From assembly GCA_012510625.1 (NCBI GenBank), contig JAAZHP010000281.1, positions 1-17,140 of the forward strand: a stretch of DNA of 17,140 nucleotides, given 5' to 3'. How positions within the stretch are numbered: position 1 is the stretch's first letter; every line of letters begins with the position of its first letter. Positions 6,647-13,270 of this stretch are shown here, piece after piece. This DNA is from Bacillota bacterium (GTDB lineage Bacteria; Bacillota; Dethiobacteria; DTU022). Both the position numbers and the translations under genes were made by a program. Below the pieces are notes generated by a model that was given only the letters and a program-made list of their open reading frames with translations, did not search any database and had not been told where the DNA came from.

Positions 6647-6868
6647 TTACTTGTAGCGATAGGTGATCCGCCCCCGGGTCAGGTCGTAGGGAGAAAGCTC
6701 TACCAGGACCCTGTCTCCGGGGAGAATCCGGATAAAATTCATGCGGATCTTGCCTGATACATGAGCCAGCACCTTCAGACCATTTTTTAACTCTACCCGG
6801 AACATGGTGTTGGGGAGAGATTCCACTACCGTTCCCTCCACCTCAACCACATCTTTCTTTTTGGTCAT
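6647..6868 (-). CDS. infA: Translation initiation factor IF-1
   Basis: IF-1 occupies the A site of the 30S subunit during initiation. The 73-aa protein from the ATG at 6868 starts MTKKKDVVEVEGTVVESLPN and shows the OB-fold motifs FRVELKNGLKVLAHVSGKIR and LVELSPYDLTRGRITYRYK, matching the usual 72 aa. GGAG lies 6 nt before this ATG. An in-frame TTG four codons upstream (6880) directly abuts AGGAGG and is a less likely start. The gene begins inside the KOW-protein gene, overlapping it by 26 nt, which suggests coupling. Confidence 0.97.
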   Translation of the reverse strand: MTKKKDVVEVEGTVVESLPNTMFRVELKNGLKVLAHVSGKIRMNFIRILPGDRVLVELSPYDLTRGRITYRYK

Positions 6869-7151
6869 CGGCTGCTCCAACCTCCTCTTCCACCGGCGCC
6901 AGCTCTTCGAGATATTTAATTACCTGGCTATCCGTTAATTTTTGATCGCGGATCAGCTCTTCGATCTCCACCCGGCGTGAGTAGCGTTGCAAATGGATTA
7001 CGTTTTTTTTCTTCGGCCGGGATAGAGGACGGCTCCGTCCATTTACGAGCAGCACTTCCCGCGGGCTGATTACCTCTATCACCAGGTAATGTTTCCCTTT
7101 ATCCCGGCCCGCCCTGGAGCGAACCAGCTGCCCGGGCTTCAGATCTTCCAT
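6843..7151 (-). CDS. KOW domain RNA-binding protein, L14e/L27e-like
   Basis: This 102-aa protein has an N-terminal KOW-type domain (about residues 5-50: GQLVRSRAGRDKGKHYLVIE, then VLLVNGRSRPLSRPKKKNVIHLQ), which resembles the SH3-like fold of archaeal and eukaryotic L14e/L27e proteins. A charged helical region (about 58-84) and an acidic, poorly ordered tail (about 85-102) follow. Firmicutes often carry such a gene between map and infA (ybzG in B. subtilis, from memory). Its exact role is not established to my knowledge; the context implies ribosome or RNA binding. AAAGGGGG lies about 8 nt before the ATG. The tail is longer than the fold requires because it runs 26 nt into infA. Confidence 0.88.
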   Translation of the reverse strand: MEDLKPGQLVRSRAGRDKGKHYLVIEVISPREVLLVNGRSRPLSRPKKKNVIHLQRYSRRVEIEELIRDQKLTDSQVIKYLEELAPVEEEVGAADDQKERCG

Positions 7152-7172
7152 CGCTTCGCCCCCTTTCTCCGG

Positions 7173-7919
7173 TCAAAGAACGGTTAAAATAACAGGACCG
7201 TCTTCCCCTAAAGCAACACTGTGCTCAAAGTGGGCCGAAAGGCTCCCGTCCCTTGTAACCACCGTCCAGCCGTCATCCAGCACTTCCACATCGGCACTAC
7301 CGGCATTGACCATGGGCTCGATGGCCAGGACCATGCCCGCCTGGAGCCGGGGGCCATGGCCAGGAGGCCCCACATTGGGCACCTGCGGCTCCTCGTGCAT
7401 CTCAGTGCCGATCCCGTGACCGGCATAGCTGTAAACCACGGAAAAGCGGTTTGCTTCCACGTAGCTCTGCACCGCATGAGAGATGTCGCTAAGATGCGCG
7501 CCGGCACGCATTGCCGATATGGCTTCTTCCAGGGATTGCCGGGTGACATCGATCAGCCGCCGGGCCAGGGGGCTGACCCGGCCAACGGCAAAAGTGGACG
7601 CGGTATCGCTGTAATATCCTTTCAAGCACACGCCCAGATCAATGCTGATTATATCTCCCTCTTTGAGGCGGCGCAAGCCCGGGATGCCGTGGACAACTTC
7701 ATTGTTAACCGAAGTGCAGATTGAACCGGGGAAACCGCGGTAGCCAAGGAAAGCGGGCTCTCCGCCGGCCTCCCGGATCAGTTTTTCCGCCTTCTTGTCC
7801 AGCTCCGCCGTGGTTGTTCCGGGAGAGACAGCTTTCTCCAGCTCCTGCATCACCATGGCCGCCACTTTCCCGGATTGGCGCATCAGTTCAATCTCGCGTG
7901 CTGATTTTAACTTGATCAA
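7173..7919 (-). CDS. map: Methionine aminopeptidase, type I
   Basis: This enzyme removes the initiator Met from nascent proteins. From the chosen TTG at 7919 it has 248 aa, the Bacillus length. All five metal ligands are present: Asp 94 (in SIDLG), Asp 105 (YYSDTAS), His 168 (GHGIG), Glu 201 (AIEPM) and Glu 232 (HFEHS); His 77 in VVHGIPG is the substrate-binding His. The N-terminus then reads MIKLKSAREIELMRQSGKVA, as in homologues, and AGGTGAT (7927-7933) lies 7 nt upstream. A GTG at 7931 is also in frame, directly after the secY stop, but overlaps that site. adk, which usually precedes map, is absent. Confidence 0.97.
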   Translation of the reverse strand: MIKLKSAREIELMRQSGKVAAMVMQELEKAVSPGTTTAELDKKAEKLIREAGGEPAFLGYRGFPGSICTSVNNEVVHGIPGLRRLKEGDIISIDLGVCLKGYYSDTASTFAVGRVSPLARRLIDVTRQSLEEAISAMRAGAHLSDISHAVQSYVEANRFSVVYSYAGHGIGTEMHEEPQVPNVGPPGHGPRLQAGMVLAIEPMVNAGSADVEVLDDGWTVVTRDGSLSAHFEHSVALGEDGPVILTVL

Positions 7920-7926
7920 TCTTCCA

Positions 7927-7933
7927 ATCACCT
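7927..7933 (-). promoter_or_regulatory. Ribosome binding site that decides the map start
   Basis: AGGTGAT on the minus strand overlaps the secY stop codon and sits 7 nt before the TTG at 7919. The alternative GTG at 7931 lies within this site and so cannot use it. This favours the 248-aa product over a 252-aa one and links map translation to termination of secY. Confidence 0.7.
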
Positions 7934-9182
7934 ACTTCATAAATCCGCGGTAGCTGCGCATGAGCATATGGCTTTCAATCTGCTTCATCGTCTCCAGAAC
8001 AACCCCGACTACAATGATTAAGCCGGTCCCGGTAAATATAATGTTCATCCCGGTAAGACCTTTAAAGATGATCGGAAATACGGCAATAAATGCCAGCGCA
8101 AAGGCCCCTACCGTGGTCAGCTTTGAAATCACCCGGCCAAGGAATTCCGCGGTGGGCCGCCCGGGGCGCAGTCCGGGAATAAAGCCACCATACTTGCGGA
8201 TATTGCCGGCAACCTGGAAGGGATCAAACTGCACTGCCGTATAAAAATAACTGAATAAAATAATCATTAACGTGTAAAGAACTGTATTCAGAGCCGTGCC
8301 CCACTCCAGGCTGGAGGCTATTTTTTGAGTCACCGGGTGATCGATAAACTTGAAAATGCTTTGGGGAATGGTAATGATCACCGAAGCAAAGATTACCGGA
8401 ATCACCCCGGCCATGTTCACCTTCAAGGGAATATGGGTGGCCTGCCCGCCGTACATCCTCCGGCCGACGACCCGCTTACTATACTGCACACTGATGCGGC
8501 GCTGCCCCTGGTCCATGCCCACTATGGCTACAATCAGGGCCAGCAGGATCACAATCGTCACCGGCACCAGGTAGAAGGGCACCTGGCCAAAACGGACCTG
8601 CTCGACGATGGTGATCACGCCTATGGGAAATCCGGCAATGATCCCGGCGAAGATCAATAGCGAGATCCCGTTGCCGATTCCCTTTTCGGTGATCAGCTCG
8701 CCCATCCACATTAAAAAAGAGGTGCCTGCGGTCAACGAGATGACAATGATAAAATAAGAGAGAAAACTCTTCTCGGGGACCGCTTCGGCAATCATAAATG
8801 AGTAGCCGATCCCCTGGATGATAGATATAAGCACGGTGCCGTAGCGCGTCAACTGGGAGATCTTCTTCCGCCCGTCGGGATCCTGGCTCCAGTCTTTCAG
8901 CTTGGGGATAACAATCTGCAACAGCTGCATGATGATGGAAGCGTTAATATAGGGCATAATTCCCAGGGCAAATATGGTGAAGTTCTCCAGGTTGCCGCCG
9001 CCAATTATATTCAGAAAACCAAATATTGTATCTTCCTGAAAAAATTTAACCAGTTGGCTGGCATCAACCCCCGGAACGGGAATGACCGAGCCGACTCGAA
9101 ATACCACGAACATGGCCAGGGTAAAAAGGATCCTCTCCCTTAATTCTTTAATCCGCCACGCCGTGCGTATGGTTTCAAACAA
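7932..9182 (-). CDS. secY: Protein translocase subunit SecY
   Basis: SecY is the channel of the Sec translocon in the cytoplasmic membrane. The 416-aa protein shows about ten hydrophobic segments, starting at about 17-35 (ILFTLAMFVVFRVGSVIPVPG). It includes the plug-region stretch GGGNLENFTIFALGIMPYIN (61-80), the ITEKGIGNGISLLIF signature (164-178), and the cytoplasmic C5 loop GGFIPGLRPGRPTAEFL (332-348) that contacts SecA and the ribosome. The start is TTG (9180-9182), 1 nt after the rplO stop, with GAGGTGAT inside the end of rplO. No alternative ATG fits the conserved N-terminus MFETIRTAWRIKELRERILF. It leads straight into map. Confidence 0.98.
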   Translation of the reverse strand: MFETIRTAWRIKELRERILFTLAMFVVFRVGSVIPVPGVDASQLVKFFQEDTIFGFLNIIGGGNLENFTIFALGIMPYINASIIMQLLQIVIPKLKDWSQDPDGRKKISQLTRYGTVLISIIQGIGYSFMIAEAVPEKSFLSYFIIVISLTAGTSFLMWMGELITEKGIGNGISLLIFAGIIAGFPIGVITIVEQVRFGQVPFYLVPVTIVILLALIVAIVGMDQGQRRISVQYSKRVVGRRMYGGQATHIPLKVNMAGVIPVIFASVIITIPQSIFKFIDHPVTQKIASSLEWGTALNTVLYTLMIILFSYFYTAVQFDPFQVAGNIRKYGGFIPGLRPGRPTAEFLGRVISKLTTVGAFALAFIAVFPIIFKGLTGMNIIFTGTGLIIVVGVVLETMKQIESHMLMRSYRGFMK

Positions 9183-9183
9183 G

Positions 9184-9624
9184 TTAAATCACCTCAGCTT
9201 TTCCGCCCGCCGCTTCGATCTTGGCCTGCGCCTGGCTGCTAAAACGGTGGGCCTGCACCACCAGTTTGCGCTTCAGCTCACCGTCACCGAGAATTTTCAA
9301 GGGATCCCGCAGCGACTTGATCAAGCCGGCTTCCTGGAGCAGTTCCGGAGTTACCGTTGTTCCGTCATCAAAGCAATTCAGCGCGTCAATATTGATCACC
9401 GACCACTTTTGCTTAAATATATTGGTGAAACCGCGCTTGGGAAGCCGTTGGAACAGCGGCATCTGCCCGCCCTCAAAACCGCGGCGTGTTTTTGCTCCCG
9501 AACGCGACTTCTGGCCTTTTTGCCCCCGGCCGGCGGTCTTGCCCAATCCCGAAGCATGGCCCCGGCCCTTTCTTTTGGCCTCTCGTCTGGCCCCTCGCGG
9601 CGGATTCAACTCATGCAGGCGCAT
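9184..9624 (-). CDS. rplO: 50S ribosomal protein L15
   Basis: L15 is a late-assembling 50S protein that threads a long basic arm into 23S rRNA. From the ATG at 9624 it has 146 aa, the normal size: MRLHELNPPRGARREAKRKG, then GRGHASGLGKTAGRGQKGQK, SRSGAKTRRGFEGGQMPLFQ and RLPKRGF. GGGAGGTG lies about 6 nt upstream. An upstream in-frame extension to 9672 is rejected because it lies within rpmD and before the ribosome binding site. The first 14 nt overlap the end of rpmD, and its stop is 1 nt from secY. Confidence 0.97.
   Translation of the reverse strand: MRLHELNPPRGARREAKRKGRGHASGLGKTAGRGQKGQKSRSGAKTRRGFEGGQMPLFQRLPKRGFTNIFKQKWSVINIDALNCFDDGTTVTPELLQEAGLIKSLRDPLKILGDGELKRKLVVQAHRFSSQAQAKIEAAGGKAEVI
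9188..9195 (-). promoter_or_regulatory. secY ribosome binding site inside rplO
   Basis: GAGGTGAT, an 8-nt match to the anti-Shine-Dalgarno sequence, spans the last sense codons of rplO and lies 5 nt before the secY TTG at 9182. The strong site compensates for the weak start codon and implies that ribosomes finishing rplO reinitiate at secY. Confidence 0.75.
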
Positions 9625-9823
9625 CCGCGGCACCTCCCTCTGCATTCTCTTCAACCTTAACCATAAAATCAACCACCCTGATCATCCCCCGCAGTTCCGG
9701 CGCATCATTCTGGACCACAGTCTGACCGATCCTGTTTAGTCCAAGAGCTCTTAGAGTGCGCCGCTGCTTCGGCCGGCAGGCCACCGGGCTGCGCAATAGT
9801 GTAATCCGCAATTTTTTCGCCAT
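9611..9823 (-). CDS. rpmD: 50S ribosomal protein L30, C-terminally extended
   Basis: L30 is a small ferredoxin-fold 50S protein. The N-terminal about 60 residues are canonical: MAKKLRITLLRSPVACRPKQ, RRTLRALGLNRIGQTVVQND, then PELRGMIRVVDFMVKVEE. A further Ala/Gly-rich tail (NAEGGAADAPA) brings it to 70 aa, against about 59 in Bacillus. That tail is coded by the stretch carrying the rplO ribosome binding site and the first 14 nt of rplO. The ATG has AAGGAG 6 nt upstream, and rpsE ends 14 nt before. Confidence 0.96.
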   Translation of the reverse strand: MAKKLRITLLRSPVACRPKQRRTLRALGLNRIGQTVVQNDAPELRGMIRVVDFMVKVEENAEGGAADAPA

Positions 9824-9837
9824 GACTTCTCCTTCTC

Positions 9838-10335
9838 CTAACCCAGCAGTTTGGACTCGTCAACGCCCCGCAAGGCGCTGACCTCATCTGCCATTTTCAG
9901 TGATTTCAACCCTTCCACGGTTGCGTTAACCATGTTCAGGGCGTTTGAAGAGCCGAGCGACTTGGTCAGAATATCTCTCACTCCGGCCATCTCCAGCACC
10001 GCACGGACCGGGCCGCCGGCAATCACGCCGGTCCCTTCAGAAGCGGGTTTCATCAATACTCTCCCGGCGCCAAAACGGCCTTCCACCGAATGAGGGATGG
10101 TCGTTCCCACCATGGGAACCCGAAATAATTTCTTCTTCGCATCTTCTATCCCTTTACGGATGGCCTCCGGCACCTCGCCGGCTTTGCCCAGTCCGGCGCC
10201 GACAACCCCGTTCTGGTCGCCGACCACAACCAGGGCGCTGAAGCTGAAGCGCCGCCCGCCTTTGACCACCTTGGCCACCCGGTTGACTTTCACCACTTTT
10301 TCCATCAATTCCTGAGACGGTTCCACTTTTGACAC
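9838..10335 (-). CDS. rpsE: 30S ribosomal protein S5
   Basis: S5 is a 30S accuracy and mRNA-entry protein. From the preferred GTG at 10335 it has 165 aa (about 166 in Bacillus). The dsRNA-binding-like N-terminal domain includes VVKVNRVAKVVKGGRRFSFS and VVVGDQNGVVGAGLGKAGEV; the C-terminal domain includes HSVEGRFGAGRVLMKPASEG and TGVIAGGPVRAVLEMAGVRD. An ATG three codons upstream (10344) is only 1 nt from the AGGAGG site and is a poor start, while GTG is 10 nt from it. The protein then begins MSKVEPSQELMEKVVKVNRV. Its stop is 14 nt before rpmD. Confidence 0.97.
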   Translation of the reverse strand: MSKVEPSQELMEKVVKVNRVAKVVKGGRRFSFSALVVVGDQNGVVGAGLGKAGEVPEAIRKGIEDAKKKLFRVPMVGTTIPHSVEGRFGAGRVLMKPASEGTGVIAGGPVRAVLEMAGVRDILTKSLGSSNALNMVNATVEGLKSLKMADEVSALRGVDESKLLG

Positions 10336-10345
10336 CCCTGCCATC

Positions 10346-10351
10346 CCTCCT
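10346..10351 (-). promoter_or_regulatory. Ribosome binding site that decides the rpsE start
   Basis: AGGAGG on the minus strand is 1 nt from the ATG at 10344 but 10 nt from the GTG at 10335. A 1-nt spacing is too short for initiation, so GTG is the better call. In-frame GTG at 10326 would be 19 nt away and is less likely. Confidence 0.65.
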
Positions 10352-10356
10352 TTCCT

Positions 10357-10725
10357 TTAAAAATTGAGACCCTCTTCACGCGCAGCCTCGGCCAGAGCCT
10401 TGACGCGGCCGTGATAGCGATATCCTCCCCGGTCAAAGACAACCTCCTTGATCCCCCTGTCCAGGGCACGCCGCGCCAGCAGAGTCCCCACTTTACCCGC
10501 CGCTTCGCGGTCGCTGCCGCGGTTTAAATTTTCACGGAGTTCGTTGTCCAGGCTGGAGGCTGCCGCCAGGGTCCGGCCGGACCGGTCATCGATGATCTGG
10601 GCATAGATATGCTTGTTGCTGCGAAAGACATTCAGACGGGGGCGCGCGGCATCTCCGCTTACTTTCATGCGGACACGCCGGTGGCGCCGTTTCCGGTTTT
10701 CATTGCGCGGCTTGTTTTTTATCAT
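10357..10725 (-). CDS. rplR: 50S ribosomal protein L18
   Basis: L18 binds 5S rRNA together with L5 in the central protuberance. The 122-aa protein has the basic N-terminal arm (MIKNKPRNENRKRRHRRVRM), then RPRLNVFRSNKHIYAQIIDD, LAAASSLD, and the C-terminal FDRGGYRYHGRVKALAEAAR with the end REEGLNF. All family landmarks are present at normal length. GGGAGGTG lies about 6 nt before the ATG. It lies 22 nt after rplF and 21 nt before rpsE. Confidence 0.98.
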   Translation of the reverse strand: MIKNKPRNENRKRRHRRVRMKVSGDAARPRLNVFRSNKHIYAQIIDDRSGRTLAAASSLDNELRENLNRGSDREAAGKVGTLLARRALDRGIKEVVFDRGGYRYHGRVKALAEAAREEGLNF

Positions 10726-10747
10726 TGCTTACACCTCCCGGCTGCCG

Positions 10748-11284
10748 TTACTTGCCGGCTTTGCCTACTTTATGCCGGACATGCTCGCCGGCATACCGGA
10801 TCCCCTTGCCCTTGTAAGGTTCGGGAGGACGAGATTTCCGGATGTCAGCGGCAAAATTGCCGACTCTCTGTTTGTCAATACCTTTTATAATAATCTTGTT
10901 AGGGCTGGGCACCTCGATCTCCATATTCTCTTCAGGCTCGAAGACAAGGGGATGTGAAGGGCCCACATTTAAGACCAGCTTTTTCCCCTGCAGGTTGGCC
11001 CGGTAACCGACGCCGACCAGTTCCAGGGTCCGGCTGAAACCTTCGGTTACCCCGGTGATCATATTCTGGATCAGCGTCCTGGTTAAGCCGTGCAAAGCCC
11101 TGTGTTCAGGGCTGTCGGAGGGCCGCTTCACGGTAAGACGTCCCTCTTCCTGCTCCACGAGCATATCCCGTGGCATCTCTTCTGAAAGCTGCCCCTTAGG
11201 TCCTTTGACGGTTATATGATTGCCGACAATATCGACTTGAACCTTTTCAGGTATGTCGATCGGTTTTTTACCGATGCGGGACAT
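10748..11284 (-). CDS. rplF: 50S ribosomal protein L6
   Basis: L6 sits near the factor-binding site of the 50S subunit. From the ATG at 11284 it has 178 aa: MSRIGKKPIDIPEKVQVDIV, GNHITVKGPKGQLSEEMPRD, and in the second domain VGYRANLQGKKLVLNVGPSH. The C-terminal signature PPEPYKGKGIRYAGEHVRHK is intact. AGGAGG lies 6 nt before this ATG. A TTG two codons upstream (11290) directly abuts that site and is rejected. The gap to rpsH is 19 nt. Confidence 0.98.
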   Translation of the reverse strand: MSRIGKKPIDIPEKVQVDIVGNHITVKGPKGQLSEEMPRDMLVEQEEGRLTVKRPSDSPEHRALHGLTRTLIQNMITGVTEGFSRTLELVGVGYRANLQGKKLVLNVGPSHPLVFEPEENMEIEVPSPNKIIIKGIDKQRVGNFAADIRKSRPPEPYKGKGIRYAGEHVRHKVGKAGK

Positions 11285-11303
11285 GGTCAACCTCCTCGCT
11301 GCA

Positions 11304-11699
11304 TTACCAGATATAACAGATTACTTCACCGCCACAGCCTGCTTCCCGGGCCTCCCGGTCGCTCATAACACCCTTTGAAGTGGAGATGATCGCCACGCCA
11401 AGCCCCCCCAGCACCCTGGGCAGCTCATCCTTGTTCGCATATACCCGCAAGCCCGGCTTGCTGATTCTTTTCAGCCCGGTGATCGCGCGACGCGAATCGG
11501 GACCGTATTTTAGATATATCCGGACAATACCCTGCTTGTTATCCTCCAGATATTCGTAGTCTTTAATAAACCCCTCTTCCTTCATGATCTGCGCCATGGA
11601 GCGCTTCAGTTTGGAGGCGGGGATATCCACCGATGAATGCCGGACCATGTTCGCATTGCGGATCCGGGTCAGCATATCGGCAATAGGATCGGTCATCAT
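11304..11699 (-). CDS. rpsH: 30S ribosomal protein S8
   Basis: S8 is a primary 16S rRNA binder and, in E. coli, the repressor of the spc operon. The 131-aa protein starts MMTDPIADMLTRIRNANMVR and ends with the conserved ISTSKGVMSDREAREAGCGG followed by EVICYIW. AGGAGG lies 9 nt before the first ATG; the second ATG (11696) is 12 nt away and gives the commoner N-terminus MTDPIAD, so the start is uncertain by one codon. In E. coli the repressor site lies near the start of rplE; I could not confirm such a structure here. Confidence 0.98.
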   Translation of the reverse strand: MMTDPIADMLTRIRNANMVRHSSVDIPASKLKRSMAQIMKEEGFIKDYEYLEDNKQGIVRIYLKYGPDSRRAITGLKRISKPGLRVYANKDELPRVLGGLGVAIISTSKGVMSDREAREAGCGGEVICYIW

Positions 11700-11730
11700 C
11701 GAAATCTACCTCCTCTCTTCCTTTCATCAT

Positions 11731-11916
11731 CTACCAACTGGCCTTTTTTACGCCGGGGATTTTACCCTCGTTGGCAAGTTGACGAAAGCAAAGGCGGCAC
11801 ATGCCAAACTTGCGCAGGTATCCTCGCGGGCGGCCGCAGAGACGGCACCTGTTGTAGCGGCGCACTTCAAATTTCGGCTTGCGGCCTGCTTTGGCGATTA
11901 AAGATTTTTTGGCCAT
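11731..11916 (-). CDS. rpsN: 30S ribosomal protein S14, type Z (zinc)
   Basis: S14 is a 30S head protein. This is the short 61-aa zinc form: MAKKSLIAKAGRKPKFEVRR, then YNRCRLCGRPRGYLRKFGMC and RLCFRQLANEGKIPGVKKAS, with Cys 24, 27, 40 and 43 as the zinc site. Many Firmicutes keep this form inside the spc operon and a longer zinc-free copy elsewhere for zinc starvation. AAGGAGG lies about 6 nt before the ATG. Gaps on both sides are 31 nt. Confidence 0.98.
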   Translation of the reverse strand: MAKKSLIAKAGRKPKFEVRRYNRCRLCGRPRGYLRKFGMCRLCFRQLANEGKIPGVKKASW

Positions 11917-11947
11917 CCTTACCCTCCTTCAAATATAAGCTCCACCC

Positions 11948-12490
11948 TCATGCAGCCCGGAACGGCAGCCCCATCAAGGTTAAAAGCTCTTTTGCCTCTT
12001 CGTCCGTTTTGGCAGTGGTTACAATTACAATATCCATGCCGAGAATTTTCTCCACCTTGCTGTACTCGATCTCGGGAAAGATGAGCTGTTCCCGCAGGCC
12101 GATGGTAAAGTTGCCCCGCCCGTCAAAAGAGCGCGGCGAAATACCCCTGAAATCCCTTACCCGCGGCAGCGCCACGTTGAAAAGCTTATCCACGAAATCG
12201 TACATCCGCACGCCCCGCAGGGTCACTTTGCAGCCGATGGCCATGCCTTCACGCAGCTTAAAGCTGGCCACCGACTTGCGAGCCCTGGTGATCACCGGGC
12301 GCTGTCCGGTAATCTGCATCAGGTCATTGACGGCGGCATCGAGAACCTTGGGGTTATCCTTTCCCTCGCCGATCCCCATGTTGATCACTACCTTGACCAG
12401 CCGGGGAACTTCGTAAATGTTCTTATACTTGAACCGCTCCTGGAGGGCGGGCCTGATCTCCGAAAAATATTTTTCCTTTAAGCGCGGCAT
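11948..12490 (-). CDS. rplE: 50S ribosomal protein L5
   Basis: L5 binds 5S rRNA and forms the inter-subunit bridge with S13. The 180-aa protein has MPRLKEKYFSEIRPALQERF, NIYEVPRLVKVVINMGIGEG, TGQRPVITRARKSVASFKLR, and the C-terminal IVTTAKTDEEAKELLTLMGL, as in Bacillus (179 aa). GGGGGGAG lies about 6 nt before the ATG. It is 13 nt after rplX. Confidence 0.98.
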   Translation of the reverse strand: MPRLKEKYFSEIRPALQERFKYKNIYEVPRLVKVVINMGIGEGKDNPKVLDAAVNDLMQITGQRPVITRARKSVASFKLREGMAIGCKVTLRGVRMYDFVDKLFNVALPRVRDFRGISPRSFDGRGNFTIGLREQLIFPEIEYSKVEKILGMDIVIVTTAKTDEEAKELLTLMGLPFRAA

Positions 12491-12503
12491 CTTCTACTCC
12501 CCC

Positions 12504-12833
12504 CTATTTATCCACAGCTTCCCCGCATTTTTTGCAAGCCCGGATTCGCCGTCCCTCGGCGGTTAATTTATTGGCAATGCGGGTCGGCTTGTTGCAGGCC
12601 GGGCAGAGAAGCATCACTTTGGAGACCGGCAGCGCCGCCTCCATTTCCCTGATCCCTCCCTGGGGCACTTTCTGGGTGGGCTTGGCATGCTTTTTGATCA
12701 TGTTCACACCCTCCACCTTTACCCGCCCCTTATCCGGCAAGGCAAGGATTACCTTTCCCTTTTTTCCTTTATCCTTTCCCGACAAAACGACCACGCGGTC
12801 ACCCCGGCGGATCCCCATTTTTTTCTGTGTCAT
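12504..12833 (-). CDS. rplX: 50S ribosomal protein L24, with zinc-ribbon motif
   Basis: L24 starts 50S assembly by binding the 5' end of 23S rRNA. The 109-aa protein has a KOW domain (about residues 9-40: RRGDRVVVLSGKDKGKKGKV), then VEGVNMIKKHAKPTQKVPQG. The C-terminal part carries two Cys pairs, CPAC at 77-80 and CKKC at 100-103, a probable zinc ribbon seen in many L24 proteins. The ATG has a near-perfect AAGGAGGTG 7 nt upstream, one of the strongest sites in the window. It lies 23 nt after rplN. Confidence 0.98.
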   Translation of the reverse strand: MTQKKMGIRRGDRVVVLSGKDKGKKGKVILALPDKGRVKVEGVNMIKKHAKPTQKVPQGGIREMEAALPVSKVMLLCPACNKPTRIANKLTAEGRRIRACKKCGEAVDK

Positions 12834-12856
12834 CAGGTGCCACCTCCTTGAAACCT

Positions 12857-13225
12857 CTAAATGACTTCGGGAGCAAGTGAAATGATCTTCATAAATTCCT
12901 TTTCGCGCAGCTCCCGGGCGACAGGTCCAAAGATCCGTGTTCCCCGCGGGTTGTTCTGCTCGTTGATGATTACGGCGGCATTTTCGTCAAAATGAATATG
13001 CGAACCGTCTTTACGGTTAAGCCGGCTTTTGGTCCGCACAATCACCGCCCGCACAATCTCGCCTTTCTTCACCGCCCCGCCGGGAGCGGCCTCCTTCACC
13101 GAAGCGATGATGACATCCCCAACGTGACCGGCCTTGCGCATAGAGCCGCCCAGGACCCGGATGCAGAGAATCTTTTTTGCGCCGGAATTGTCGGCCACAT
13201 TCAAGATGGTTTCGCTTTGAATCAT
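12857..13225 (-). CDS. rplN: 50S ribosomal protein L14
   Basis: L14 lies at the subunit interface of the 50S. From the ATG at 13225 it has exactly the canonical 122 aa: MIQSETILNVADNSGAKKIL, IRVLGGSMRKAGHVGDVIIA, then IHFDENAAVIINEQNNPRGT and RIFGPVARELREKEFMKIIS. AGGAG lies 8 nt upstream. A GTG at 13234 is in frame but overlaps that site and is rejected. The gap to rpsQ is 45 nt. Confidence 0.98.
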   Translation of the reverse strand: MIQSETILNVADNSGAKKILCIRVLGGSMRKAGHVGDVIIASVKEAAPGGAVKKGEIVRAVIVRTKSRLNRKDGSHIHFDENAAVIINEQNNPRGTRIFGPVARELREKEFMKIISLAPEVI

Positions 13226-13270
13226 TCTTGCCACTCCTTTCTCCCCTGCGGCTTGTGCGCAGATGAGAAT

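Noticed and set aside
11637..12416. Long plus-strand open frame (259 codons) opposite rpsN, rpsH and rplE
   Set aside because: It runs across three conserved minus-strand ribosomal genes and their gaps, and its translation resembles no family.
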